A DNA stretch of 64,000 nt from Aquisediminimonas sp031376385 (GTDB lineage Bacteria; Pseudomonadota; Alphaproteobacteria; Sphingomonadales; Sphingomonadaceae), in contig JANMDQ010000015.1 of NCBI GenBank assembly GCA_031376385.1, positions 1 through 64,000 of the forward strand, read 5' to 3'. A model generated the notes under the pieces. The model did no database searches. It saw only the letters and a program-made list of their open reading frames with translations, and was not told where the DNA came from. Position 1 is the stretch's first letter. Each line of letters begins with the position of its first letter. This document shows, piece by piece, positions 8,556 to 16,553 of the stretch. A program made the position numbers and the translations under genes.

Positions 8556-9359
8556 ATGTCTGACCTTGTCCTAACACAGCGCGATGGCGGCATCATGACC
8601 GTGACGCTCAACCAGCCCGAAAAGCGCAATCCCATATCTGCGCTGGATATGGTGGATGCACTATGCGCCTCCATGGAGGCGGCGGACGCGGATATGTCCG
8701 TCCGCGTGGTCATCCTCACTGGTGCCGGCACAGCCTTTTCCAGTGGTGGTGATGTGAAGGGCATGAAGGCAGGCGGCGGCGGTACGCGCGCAGCCAACCC
8801 GGCGGACACGCGCCGCAATTACAAATGGGGTATCCAGCGGCTCCCCCTCATGTTTCAAGCGCTGGAAGTGCCTGTAATCGCTGCGATAAACGGCCCTGCG
8901 ATTGGCGCGGGCTGTGATCTCACTTGCATGTGCGACATCCGCATTGCTGGCGAGAGTGCGAGATTTGCCGAAAGCTTTGTAAAGCTTGGTATCATCCCGG
9001 GTGATGGCGGCGCGTGGCTGCTGCCCCGCATCATTGGTTTTTCCAAGGCGACTGAACTCGCGCTCACAGGCGAAATGATCGACGCTGCCGAAGCATTGGC
9101 GATTGGTCTTGTCTCACGCGTCGTGCCCGATGCTGATCTGATGGCGACGGCGCGCATGGTCGCTGACAAAATCGCTGCCAACCCGCCCCACGCCGTGCGC
9201 ATGACCAAGCGCTTGCTCCGCGAAGGGCAAACGGCTGGCCTTGCCAACATTCTGGAAATGTCAGCCGCTATGCAAAGCGTCGCACACACAACTGCCGATC
9301 ATGATGAAGCGATTGACGCGTTTATTGAGCGGCGGACGCCAGTGTTTAAGGGCGAGTGA
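8556..9359 (+). CDS. Enoyl-CoA hydratase/isomerase family (crotonase) protein
   Basis: 267 residues, standard crotonase length. Oxyanion-hole segments are visible: AFSSGGDVKGM near residue 63 and INGPAIGAGCDL near residue 110. Aligning by eye to rat mitochondrial hydratase, the second catalytic Glu is present (ATELALTG). The first is replaced by Phe in FAESFVKLG, and an Asp appears in IPGDGG. A plain syn-hydratase role is therefore doubtful; an isomerase or other crotonase reaction is as likely. It is co-directional with and one base after the secreted protein gene. Confidence 0.85.
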   Translation: MSDLVLTQRDGGIMTVTLNQPEKRNPISALDMVDALCASMEAADADMSVRVVILTGAGTAFSSGGDVKGMKAGGGGTRAANPADTRRNYKWGIQRLPLMFQALEVPVIAAINGPAIGAGCDLTCMCDIRIAGESARFAESFVKLGIIPGDGGAWLLPRIIGFSKATELALTGEMIDAAEALAIGLVSRVVPDADLMATARMVADKIAANPPHAVRMTKRLLREGQTAGLANILEMSAAMQSVAHTTADHDEAIDAFIERRTPVFKGE

Positions 9360-9362
9360 TCT

Positions 9363-9629
9363 TCAATAATGATACCGGCACTGGGCAATCTCAAGCGCCT
9401 GCGCATCGCCTTTCCCCATGACGCGGTAGACCAGCCGCTGTTCCCAATTGATCCGGCGGGACCACCACTCGGTCATGTTTCCACCCAGAGGCTCGGGCTT
9501 ACCCGTGCCCTTGAAAGGATGACGTCGACATTCTTCGATCAGGCTGTTGAGTTTGTCGCCAAGTTTAGAGTCGACATTCTGCCAGTGGAGATAGTCATCC
9601 CACGCCGTCGGCCAAAATGTGATTTTCAC
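9363..9629 (-). CDS. yoeB: YoeB-type mRNA interferase toxin
   Basis: An 88-residue RelE-fold toxin of the Txe/YoeB family. Residues expected for ribosome-dependent mRNA cleavage are in place: Glu in KPEPLGG, Arg in EQRLVYRV and His in the C-terminal CRYHY. Its start overlaps the antitoxin stop by four bases, the usual antitoxin-first arrangement. It is intact and presumably active when released from the antitoxin. Confidence 0.92.
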   Translation of the reverse strand: MKITFWPTAWDDYLHWQNVDSKLGDKLNSLIEECRRHPFKGTGKPEPLGGNMTEWWSRRINWEQRLVYRVMGKGDAQALEIAQCRYHY

Positions 9630-9880
9630 GGATAAATGAGCTCGCGTTCGATTCCTTCGCCTGCTTCCAACCCTCGAATGGCATCCAACAATCGTCCAGC
9701 ATTCTTTGGCGAACGCAACAGGTAAAGCGTCTCTTCAATTGATGCCCATTCGCTTTCTGAAACCAGCACGGCTCCCTCCCCCCGTTGGCGCGTGATGGCC
9801 ACGGGGGCGCGATCAGCGACGACTTTATCAATCACTGATTTAAGATTTTCGCGGGCTTCGGAATAGCTGATTGCATGCAT
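9626..9880 (-). CDS. yefM: YefM/Phd-type antitoxin
   Basis: 84 residues starting MHAISYSEARENLKSV, the conserved YefM DNA-binding N-terminus, with a C-terminal toxin-neutralising tail. The antitoxin binds YoeB and, with it, normally represses their shared promoter. The frame extends to 10015, but ATG 9880 matches the family start exactly. It is divergent from the acetyltransferase, so the 79 bp between them should carry the autoregulated promoter. Confidence 0.9.
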   Translation of the reverse strand: MHAISYSEARENLKSVIDKVVADRAPVAITRQRGEGAVLVSESEWASIEETLYLLRSPKNAGRLLDAIRGLEAGEGIERELIYP

Positions 9881-9959
9881 GGATGCGAGTTGGACAATCT
9901 TCTGTCCAACGTCAAGCGACGCGTGTTGCAATTGTTGTGACTTTCGTCGATCAGAAACC

Positions 9960-10553
9960 ATGGATAGCCGCACGATCACAGAACAGGGCCAAGCCGCTTT
10001 GCCCGGCATCATCACTACGCTGGCGCAGGCGTTTCAAGATGACCCGTCCTTCATATGGATGTTGCCCGATCCCGCGGTTCGTCGCGCGCGGTTGCAGGCC
10101 TTTTTCAAACTTGTGGCCAGTGAAGATTTGGCAGCGGGTAAAGCGCTCCATTCGCCGGATGTGGAAGTCGTCACATTATGGCGCGCGCCGGGGCGGCAGA
10201 AGGATATGCCACTTGGCACGCTGCGCACGAACCTGACGTTCCTGTCCATTTTCAGGAGCACTACCCCGCGCGCCGCTGCCTTGGGCAAATCGCTGGCGGC
10301 TCACCATCCCAGCGGCAGGCACTGGCATCTCCGCTACGCCGGGGTGAGCCCAGAGGCGCAGGGCAAAGGCTGGGGCGGTCTGGCCCTTCGCGCAGGAATT
10401 GACATGGCTGCGGTTGACGGCCTGCCGATCTATCTGGAGACCGCGAAAGACAGCAATGTTCAGCTTTATCGACGCTTTGGTTTTGAGGTGACTGAGGAAT
10501 GGGATGTGCCCGGCGGCGGGCCGCATTTCTGGTCTATGATGCGAAACGGGTAG
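9960..10553 (+). CDS. GNAT family N-acetyltransferase
   Basis: A 197-residue GNAT protein. The acetyl-CoA-binding motif A is visible as LRYAGVSPEAQGKGWGG (Q/R-x-x-G-x-G/A pattern), and the C-terminal NVQLYRRFGFEV is motif B. The family acetylates amines on small molecules or proteins; the substrate is unknown. ATG at 9960 is chosen over the longer frame from 9879, which would overlap the divergent antitoxin. The following ~300 bp contain no gene. Confidence 0.82.
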   Translation: MDSRTITEQGQAALPGIITTLAQAFQDDPSFIWMLPDPAVRRARLQAFFKLVASEDLAAGKALHSPDVEVVTLWRAPGRQKDMPLGTLRTNLTFLSIFRSTTPRAAALGKSLAAHHPSGRHWHLRYAGVSPEAQGKGWGGLALRAGIDMAAVDGLPIYLETAKDSNVQLYRRFGFEVTEEWDVPGGGPHFWSMMRNG

Positions 10554-10852
10554 GGGGTGGGCCGTAGCAATGCTACACGATGAACTGATTTACGCGAGCG
10601 GTACGATATTGTAAGGTCTTGACAAGTTGGAAATGTTCTTGTATTGTTTCGCAAGATTTTTATAGGTGAGCTTGCGGGTTAACCCCACCGTCTGGTTGCC
10701 GAGCAGATTCCATCACGCCATGACAGCCTGGGTTTTGCCCAAGGTTAAATTTGGCAAAAAACTAAACGTGCGACTGGCACAACTTTACTAAACTTTGGAA
10801 ATGGGTTTCTCTAAAAATGAGGCGAAACCGTTTGTCCGAGCTATACTTGGCC
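10554..10852. other. Intergenic region between GNAT and Mur ligase genes
   Basis: The region lies between the stops of two convergent genes and holds no convincing gene. It contains the 37-bp dispersed repeat at 10764-10800, immediately followed by an ATG that opens only a 29-codon frame running into the antisense of the Mur ligase. I see no strong terminator hairpin. Confidence 0.5.
10764..10800 (+). repeat. Copy A of a 37-bp dispersed repeat
   Basis: This stretch matches the reverse complement of 56421-56457 at 36 of 37 bases. It includes a short dyad (gtgc-gactg-gcac) and the motif aactttggaa. The flanks of the two copies are not alike. The role is unknown. Confidence 0.8.
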
Positions 10853-12208
10853 TCACAACCGCCCCAGCACATCCCGTGCGAACTGGCTGAGCGTATCATC
10901 GCGTGCACCCATGATGACGATGCGGTCATCCGGGCGGGCAAGGGCGACAAGGCGGCTGCCGCAATCTTCGCGAGAGGCGAAATATTGGGCGCGGTCACCG
11001 ATAACATCGACAATCATTTCACTGCCCACGGATTGATCAACAGTGCCGCCGAAATAGACCGGATCACAAATGATCAGCCGGTCATCCTCTGCCATCTTAT
11101 CACGCAGCATCCGGCCCAGATCAGCGCCCATCATGCGCAGGGGGCCGTACCCGTGGGGTTGGAAGAAGAGCAGCAAGCGCCCCGGAAAAGCATGGAGGGC
11201 ATTGAGCGTCGCGGCTATTTTGTCAGGATTATGGCCGAAATCATCGATCACCGTGATGCCATTCGTTTTTCCGACCACTTCCAATCGCCGCCGCAGGCCA
11301 ATGAAACCGCCCAGAGCGCGCGCTGCGTCCTCTAGGCTAATGCCCGCCGCCACTGCCGCACCAAGCGCCGCGAGTGCGTTGGAGACATTATGCCGCCCCG
11401 GCGCTTGCAACGAGACGGCCACATCATTCACTGTGAAATCGACGCCGTCTGGCCGCTCCGATATGTCCTGCGCCATTAAGTCGGCTGTGGTGCCATTGAG
11501 CGAGTATGTGACGGAGTTGCCGCGCGGCAGGGCCATCACTTCTTCGCTATCCGCGTTGAGCACCGCGACGCGGGCATGGCTGAGGAAACCCGTGAACAGC
11601 TCGCGCAGTTCGTCCATCGATTTATGGTCAAGCGCGATGTTATTAAGCACCGCAATGTCAGGCCGGTAAAGGGCAATGGAGCCATCGCTTTCATCGACTT
11701 CACTGATGAACGCCGCCCCTTTGCCAACAAGCGCACTGGCAAAGGGCGCTTCATCGCTGACGAAATTCTTCATCACCGCGCCGTTCATGACCATTGGGTC
11801 TTTGCCCAGCGCGTGGAAGATCCAGCCAATCATACCCGTAACCGTTGATTTGCCGCTGGTGCCTGCCACAGCAATGCCTTGGCTGCCGGCATTGAACAGC
11901 TGTGCCAGCAAGTCCGCGCGCGACAAGCGTTCGCAACCTAAGCGGATTGCGGCGGCAATGTCTGGCACGCTGTCTTCAACGGCGGTGGACGCCACGACGA
12001 TCTGGTTTGCAGACGTCACGCCGCTGCCGTCCTGCGGGAATAGAGCAATGCCCTGATCGGTCAGCCAGTTGAATTTGCTGGCGATCCGCCCCTGATCCAA
12101 TGACCTGTCAGACCCAGTCACTCGGTGGCCTTCGGCGCGAACGATCAGCGAAAGCGGCATCATGCCTGATCCGCCGATGCCGCAGAAAAAATAATCTTTG
12201 ATACTCAT
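10853..12208 (-). CDS. MurC/Mpl-like Mur ligase, stand-alone
   Basis: 451 residues with the three-domain Mur ligase layout: an N-terminal UDP-binding Rossmann domain (FFCGIGGSGM), a central ATPase with P-loop AGTSGKST near residue 116, and a C-terminal domain. The family joins L-Ala (MurC) or, in recycling, a murein tripeptide (Mpl) to UDP-MurNAc. It lies outside any dcw cluster here, with no other cell-wall synthesis gene adjacent. A second MurC-like enzyme, or an Mpl-type recycling ligase, is therefore plausible. A dipeptide epimerase, a recycling enzyme, occurs 16 kb away. It is upstream of nothing obvious on its strand. Confidence 0.8.
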   Translation of the reverse strand: MSIKDYFFCGIGGSGMMPLSLIVRAEGHRVTGSDRSLDQGRIASKFNWLTDQGIALFPQDGSGVTSANQIVVASTAVEDSVPDIAAAIRLGCERLSRADLLAQLFNAGSQGIAVAGTSGKSTVTGMIGWIFHALGKDPMVMNGAVMKNFVSDEAPFASALVGKGAAFISEVDESDGSIALYRPDIAVLNNIALDHKSMDELRELFTGFLSHARVAVLNADSEEVMALPRGNSVTYSLNGTTADLMAQDISERPDGVDFTVNDVAVSLQAPGRHNVSNALAALGAAVAAGISLEDAARALGGFIGLRRRLEVVGKTNGITVIDDFGHNPDKIAATLNALHAFPGRLLLFFQPHGYGPLRMMGADLGRMLRDKMAEDDRLIICDPVYFGGTVDQSVGSEMIVDVIGDRAQYFASREDCGSRLVALARPDDRIVIMGARDDTLSQFARDVLGRL

Positions 12209-12258
12209 TGCCGCGCGGTTAGCCGCAAACGCGGTTCATGGGAACCTCGCTCTATCGC

Positions 12259-13650
12259 TTATTCCGCAAGCGGCAAACGGAGACGTGCCAGCAGCCCGCC
12301 CATGTCCTCACTTTCCTCCAGCGTGACTGTGCCGCCGTAAATTTCCGCAACATCGCGGACGATGGCAAGGCCAAGGCCAGTGCCCGGCTTGCTCGAATCA
12401 AGCCGCGCGCCGCGATTGAAGAGTTTGGCGCGGTCGGCTTCACTGATCCCGGCACCGTCATCTTCAATCTCAATATCGGCCATCGCGCCATCCGCCTGCA
12501 CCGTAATGAACACGCTGCCACCGCCATATTTGGCAGCATTTTCGATTAAGTTGCCCAGCATTTCATCCAAATCTTGACGTTCTACGCGGACCGCAAGCGA
12601 TTTGGCTCCGTCCACATCCAAACGCACTTTGGGATAAAGCCGCGCCACGGCGCGCTCTACAGATTCGACGCTAGGCCATACATCACTGCGGCTATGCGCA
12701 TGGCCGCGCCGCCCCACTGCACGTGCACGGGCCAAGTGATGGTCCACTTGCCGCCGCATTGTCGTCGCTTCGCGGATCACGGTTTCATCCAAGTCTTCGG
12801 ATTTGGCGGTTGCGGCATTCATGACGACAGTCAGCGGCGTTTTCAGCGCATGGGCCAAATTGCCAGCATGTTCGCGGGCTTCCTCTGCTTGGCGTTCGTT
12901 GTGATTGAGCAGCCCGTTCAATTCCTCCACTAAGGGCGCCACTTCGCTGGGCAAATCGCTCGCGGTGATCCGCTGTGACCGTCCGGCACGCATATCCACA
13001 ATGGCTTGGCGCAGCGATCTGAGCGGCCACAGGCCGTACACTGTCTGCACCGCTGCCATACCAATCAGACCAAAGCCTAATGCCAGAAAGCTCCAGATGA
13101 TGATCGACCGGATCGTGCCAATCTGCGCGTCCAGCTCCGTCCGATCCTGCGCCACTTGGAACCGCCAGACGATGGTTGACATGGGCAGCTTGATATCGCG
13201 TTCGGCAATGCGGATGGTTTCGTCGGTGAATTCTGCACTGTCATAGACATGGACCGCCTCGTCCTTGTGCGGCGCTGCCAATTTGAGCGATCGGTCCCAG
13301 AGTGAGCGGGAGCGGAAGGGTTCAAACCCCGCGCCAGTGATTTGCCAATAAATGCCAGAATAGGGCTCCAGAAATCGCTGATCCCCCAATTGACGGATCA
13401 GGCGGACTTCACCGAAATCATCGATTTCAGCCGATGCCGCCATCGATGTTAGGACATATTCCAGGCCTTCATCGAAGTTGCGGGTGATCGCGTTGGTCAG
13501 GATCCTGTCGAGTGCGAAGCCGCCAGCGGATAGCAGCACTGTAATCCACAGTGCCGCAATCCCGATCATCCGGCGATTGAGGGAGCCCGCTTTGGCCCGT
13601 TTGTCTCCTTCGCTCACCTTATGCGGTGGGATCTTCAAGGCTGTAGCCAA
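12259..13650 (-). CDS. Sensor histidine kinase (PhoQ/OmpR-partner type)
   Basis: 463 residues. One transmembrane helix lies near residue 30-50 and a second near 175-195, bracketing a periplasmic sensor of about 125 residues. Then come HAMP, HisKA with phospho-acceptor His in NLAHALKTPLT, and HATPase_c with the N box LIENAAKYGG and G boxes DDGAGIS and GLGLAIV. The start at 13650 overlaps the response regulator by 32 bases; a GTG at 13617, right after the regulator stop, is a good alternative. It forms an operon with the regulator. The signal is unknown. Confidence 0.9.
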   Translation of the reverse strand: MATALKIPPHKVSEGDKRAKAGSLNRRMIGIAALWITVLLSAGGFALDRILTNAITRNFDEGLEYVLTSMAASAEIDDFGEVRLIRQLGDQRFLEPYSGIYWQITGAGFEPFRSRSLWDRSLKLAAPHKDEAVHVYDSAEFTDETIRIAERDIKLPMSTIVWRFQVAQDRTELDAQIGTIRSIIIWSFLALGFGLIGMAAVQTVYGLWPLRSLRQAIVDMRAGRSQRITASDLPSEVAPLVEELNGLLNHNERQAEEAREHAGNLAHALKTPLTVVMNAATAKSEDLDETVIREATTMRRQVDHHLARARAVGRRGHAHSRSDVWPSVESVERAVARLYPKVRLDVDGAKSLAVRVERQDLDEMLGNLIENAAKYGGGSVFITVQADGAMADIEIEDDGAGISEADRAKLFNRGARLDSSKPGTGLGLAIVRDVAEIYGGTVTLEESEDMGGLLARLRLPLAE

Positions 13651-14284
13651 GGCCGCGAATAGTCGTAATCACGTCCTGGCCCAGCTTCTTGCGAATGCGC
13701 GTGACGAAGACTTCGATGGTGTTGGAATCGCGGTCAAAATCCTGATCGTAAATATGTTCGATAAGCTCGGTACGGCTGACGACTTTGCCTTTGTGATGAA
13801 TCAGATAAGACAGTAGCTTATATTCCTGAGCCGTCATTTTAACGGGTTCTCCGGCCAACGTCACACGACCAGAGCGGGTATCGAGCCGGACATCACCGGC
13901 GATCAATTCCGATGAGGCATTGCCCGAAGCACGGCGGATCAACGCACGCAACCGCGCAATCAATTCCTGAGTCTGAAACGGTTTAGCAAGATAATCATCC
14001 GCCCCTGCATCAAGCCCAGCGACTTTATCTGACCAGCTGTCGCGCGCCGTCAGCACGAGGACCGGCATCACCTTGCCTTCCTTGCGCCACCGGTCCAGCA
14101 CCGTCAGCCCGTCCACCTCTGGCAAACCAAGGTCAAGAATGACTGCGTCATAATTTTCGGTGGAGCCCAGAAAGTGCCCATCTTCACCATCAGTGGCCAG
14201 ATCAACGGCGTAACCGGCCCCTTCAAGGGTATTTTTCAATTGCCGCCCCAGCGTTGGTTCATCTTCGACGATTAACAGCCGCAC
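13619..14284 (-). CDS. OmpR/PhoB-family response regulator
   Basis: 221 residues: a receiver domain with the phospho-accepting Asp near residue 51 (DAVILDLGLPEVDG) and the switch Lys in LAKPF, then a winged-helix DNA-binding domain ending in RGLGYSLE. It acts with the overlapping histidine kinase. A PepSY-like small secreted protein gene lies 34 bp upstream on the same strand, as is common for PhoP/QseB-like pairs in alphaproteobacteria, and may belong to the same operon or regulon. Confidence 0.92.
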   Translation of the reverse strand: MRLLIVEDEPTLGRQLKNTLEGAGYAVDLATDGEDGHFLGSTENYDAVILDLGLPEVDGLTVLDRWRKEGKVMPVLVLTARDSWSDKVAGLDAGADDYLAKPFQTQELIARLRALIRRASGNASSELIAGDVRLDTRSGRVTLAGEPVKMTAQEYKLLSYLIHHKGKVVSRTELIEHIYDQDFDRDSNTIEVFVTRIRKKLGQDVITTIRGLGYSLEDPTA

Positions 14285-14318
14285 AGGCTTCTCCCCGTAA
14301 AATCAATTGCGGATGGGA

Positions 14319-14648
14319 TCATCCGCCTGCTTGACCGATGATTGCACCAGTCCGGCCATCAACATCAACCCATATAACAGAATTTCCGCGCATGAATTTC
14401 AACCGATACCGATTGCGCTCCCCATCAAATTCCTGCCCGATGTAGTTTGCACCTTTTGCACGCATGCTTGGAACAATGCCATTTTCGATACTGCGAAGTG
14501 GACGAACATCACCGCGTTGGGCCGCATCGCGGGCACGGTCTTGCTCTTCACGCCTTTGTTCGCGCTGTTGCGGGTCACGCGCTTCTGCCGTTATCGCGGT
14601 CAGCGAAAGGGCGGCGACCGAGAGGCCAAGAAGAGTTTTGGACAGCAT
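14319..14648 (-). CDS. Small exported PepSY-like protein
   Basis: 109 residues. The signal peptide MLSKTLLGLSVAALSLTAITAEA is followed by a basic, Gln/Arg-rich linker (QQREQRREEQDRARD) and a C-terminal half resembling a PepSY domain (KFMRGNSVIWVDVDGRTGAII). Three ATG codons occur in tandem; the third at 14648 has the best spacing to the AAGG ribosome site, the others being 14651 and 14654. PepSY domains often modulate a nearby sensor kinase or protease, and this gene precedes a two-component pair. That link is inference. Confidence 0.7.
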   Translation of the reverse strand: MLSKTLLGLSVAALSLTAITAEARDPQQREQRREEQDRARDAAQRGDVRPLRSIENGIVPSMRAKGANYIGQEFDGERNRYRLKFMRGNSVIWVDVDGRTGAIIGQAGG

Positions 14649-14710
14649 CATCATCCTTGTGCCATAGGCCAGCCGCATTGAATAGGTGATGAACAGGGTT
14701 TTTCGGCGTT

Positions 14711-16486
14711 ATGGCAGCTCCATTGTTAGGTTATGAGGGGCTTGGCCTTGTGCAAGGCAGCGGTTGGCTGTTCCGCGGGCTGGATGTGTTCATTCAGGAC
14801 AGAGACCGGCTGGCGCTGGTTGGCCGCAATGGGGCGGGCAAAACCACGCTCTTGAAACTCATCGCAGGCACAATCGATGCCGACGAAGGCAGGCGGTCAA
14901 TTGTCGCCAGCAAGCGAGTGGTGATCCTGGAGCAGGAACCTCGGCTTGACGGTTTTGCGACTTTGCGCGATTTTGTGCTGTCCGGCGATGACGCACCTGA
15001 AGTGCATGAGGCGGAAGCCATTGCCGATCAGATGGGGGTCGATCTGGACCGCGAGGCCGCCAGTGCCAGTGGCGGGGAGCGCCGCCGCGCCGCCATTACC
15101 CGGGCGCTGGCGCAAGACCCAGACCTGTTGCTGCTGGACGAGCCGACAAACCATCTTGATCTGTCCGCCATCTCTTGGCTGGAGGACTGGCTATCACGCT
15201 ATAAAGGCGCATTCATTGTGATCAGCCATGACCGGACGTTCCTGACCCGGCTGACCCGGTCCACCCTCTGGATTGATCGCGGCAAGCTAAGGCGCACAGA
15301 TATTGGCTTTGGCGGCTTTGAGGAATGGCAGGAGCGTGCCTATGCAGAAGAAGCGCGAGCCGCCGACCGGCTGGATGCCAAGCTGAAAATTGAAAACCAC
15401 TGGCTTGAACGCGGCGTGACCGCACGGCGCAAGCGCAATCAGGGGCGGCTTGCTAAACTGGTTGAATTGCGTGCCACGCGCGCCGCAATCATCGGGCCAG
15501 CAGGTGCAGCTAAACTCGCGTCTGTGCAAGATGATGCGCGGTCAAAATCGGTGATTGAGGCAGACGGGGTTTCCAAAACCTATGGCAACCGCACGATCAT
15601 CAAGGATTTCTCGCTCCGCATTCAACGCGGTGACCGGATTGGGATTGTTGGCGCAAACGGCGCAGGCAAATCAACTTTGCTCAAAATGCTGACGGGTGAA
15701 ATTGCACCAGACAGTGGCAAAGTAATCCGTGCCAAGACGCTGAACGGCATCATCATCGATCAGCAGCGCAAATTGCTGCGACCGGAAAAGAGCGTCCGCG
15801 ATATCCTAGCCGAAGGCGGCGACTGGATCGAAGTGCGCGGCATTAAGAAGCATATTCAGGGCTATTTGAAGGATTTTCTGTTTGAGCCCGGCCTGGCCGA
15901 CGCCAAAGTCGGCACATTATCTGGCGGGGAACAATCGCGGCTGTTGCTGGCGCGTGAATTTGCCCGGCCGTCCAACTTGCTGGTGCTGGATGAGCCGACC
16001 AATGATCTTGATCTTGAAACGCTTGACCTGTTGCAGGAAGTAATTTCGGATTATGAAGGCACTGTGTTGCTGGTCAGCCACGATCGTGATTTTCTGGATC
16101 GCACTGTCAACCTGACGCTTGGTCTTGATGGGTCGGGCAAGGTCGACATTGTTGCAGGTGGCTATGCTGAATGGGAAAAGCAGCGCAGCGTGTCGAAGGT
16201 CACGACCACAAAGGCCAAACCAAATCCTGCTGCAAGACCCAAGGCGCAAACGAAGTTAAGTTTCAAGGATCAGCGCGACTATGATTTGCTGCCAGCCAGA
16301 GTCGAGGAATTGACAGCTCAAATTGCGCGTGACGAGGCGGCGATGGGGGCAGGGGACCTTTACACGCGCGACCCTGCACGCTTCGCCGCGTTGATGAAGG
16401 CAGTCGAAGCTGCCCGCGCGGAACGCGACCATGCGGAGGAGCGATGGCTGACATTGGCCGAACAGGTCGAAGCATTGGTCGCTTAG
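14711..16486 (+). CDS. uup: ABC-F family ATPase Uup
   Basis: 591 residues with two ABC domains in tandem and no membrane segments. Walker A motifs are GRNGAGKTT and GANGAGKST; signature motifs are ASGGERRR and LSGGEQSR. Between them is the linker typical of ABC-F proteins, and after them a Lys/Pro-rich segment and a coiled-coil C-terminus (EELTAQIARDEAAM...) that in Uup binds DNA. ABC-F proteins act on ribosomes; Uup also affects transposon excision and replication-fork processing. It is divergent from the PepSY-like gene. Confidence 0.88.
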   Translation: MAAPLLGYEGLGLVQGSGWLFRGLDVFIQDRDRLALVGRNGAGKTTLLKLIAGTIDADEGRRSIVASKRVVILEQEPRLDGFATLRDFVLSGDDAPEVHEAEAIADQMGVDLDREAASASGGERRRAAITRALAQDPDLLLLDEPTNHLDLSAISWLEDWLSRYKGAFIVISHDRTFLTRLTRSTLWIDRGKLRRTDIGFGGFEEWQERAYAEEARAADRLDAKLKIENHWLERGVTARRKRNQGRLAKLVELRATRAAIIGPAGAAKLASVQDDARSKSVIEADGVSKTYGNRTIIKDFSLRIQRGDRIGIVGANGAGKSTLLKMLTGEIAPDSGKVIRAKTLNGIIIDQQRKLLRPEKSVRDILAEGGDWIEVRGIKKHIQGYLKDFLFEPGLADAKVGTLSGGEQSRLLLAREFARPSNLLVLDEPTNDLDLETLDLLQEVISDYEGTVLLVSHDRDFLDRTVNLTLGLDGSGKVDIVAGGYAEWEKQRSVSKVTTTKAKPNPAARPKAQTKLSFKDQRDYDLLPARVEELTAQIARDEAAMGAGDLYTRDPARFAALMKAVEAARAERDHAEERWLTLAEQVEALVA

Positions 16487-16553
16487 CATCATCCCCCTAG
16501 ACTCATCCGGCCACAGTGGTAGCGTAGATGCAACGAGAGGAACGCCCTGAAAT

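Noticed and set aside
7991..8818. Upstream extension of the SDR frame on the minus strand
   Set aside because: It is antisense to the secreted protein and crotonase genes, has no SDR features, and the conserved SDR start is at 7990.
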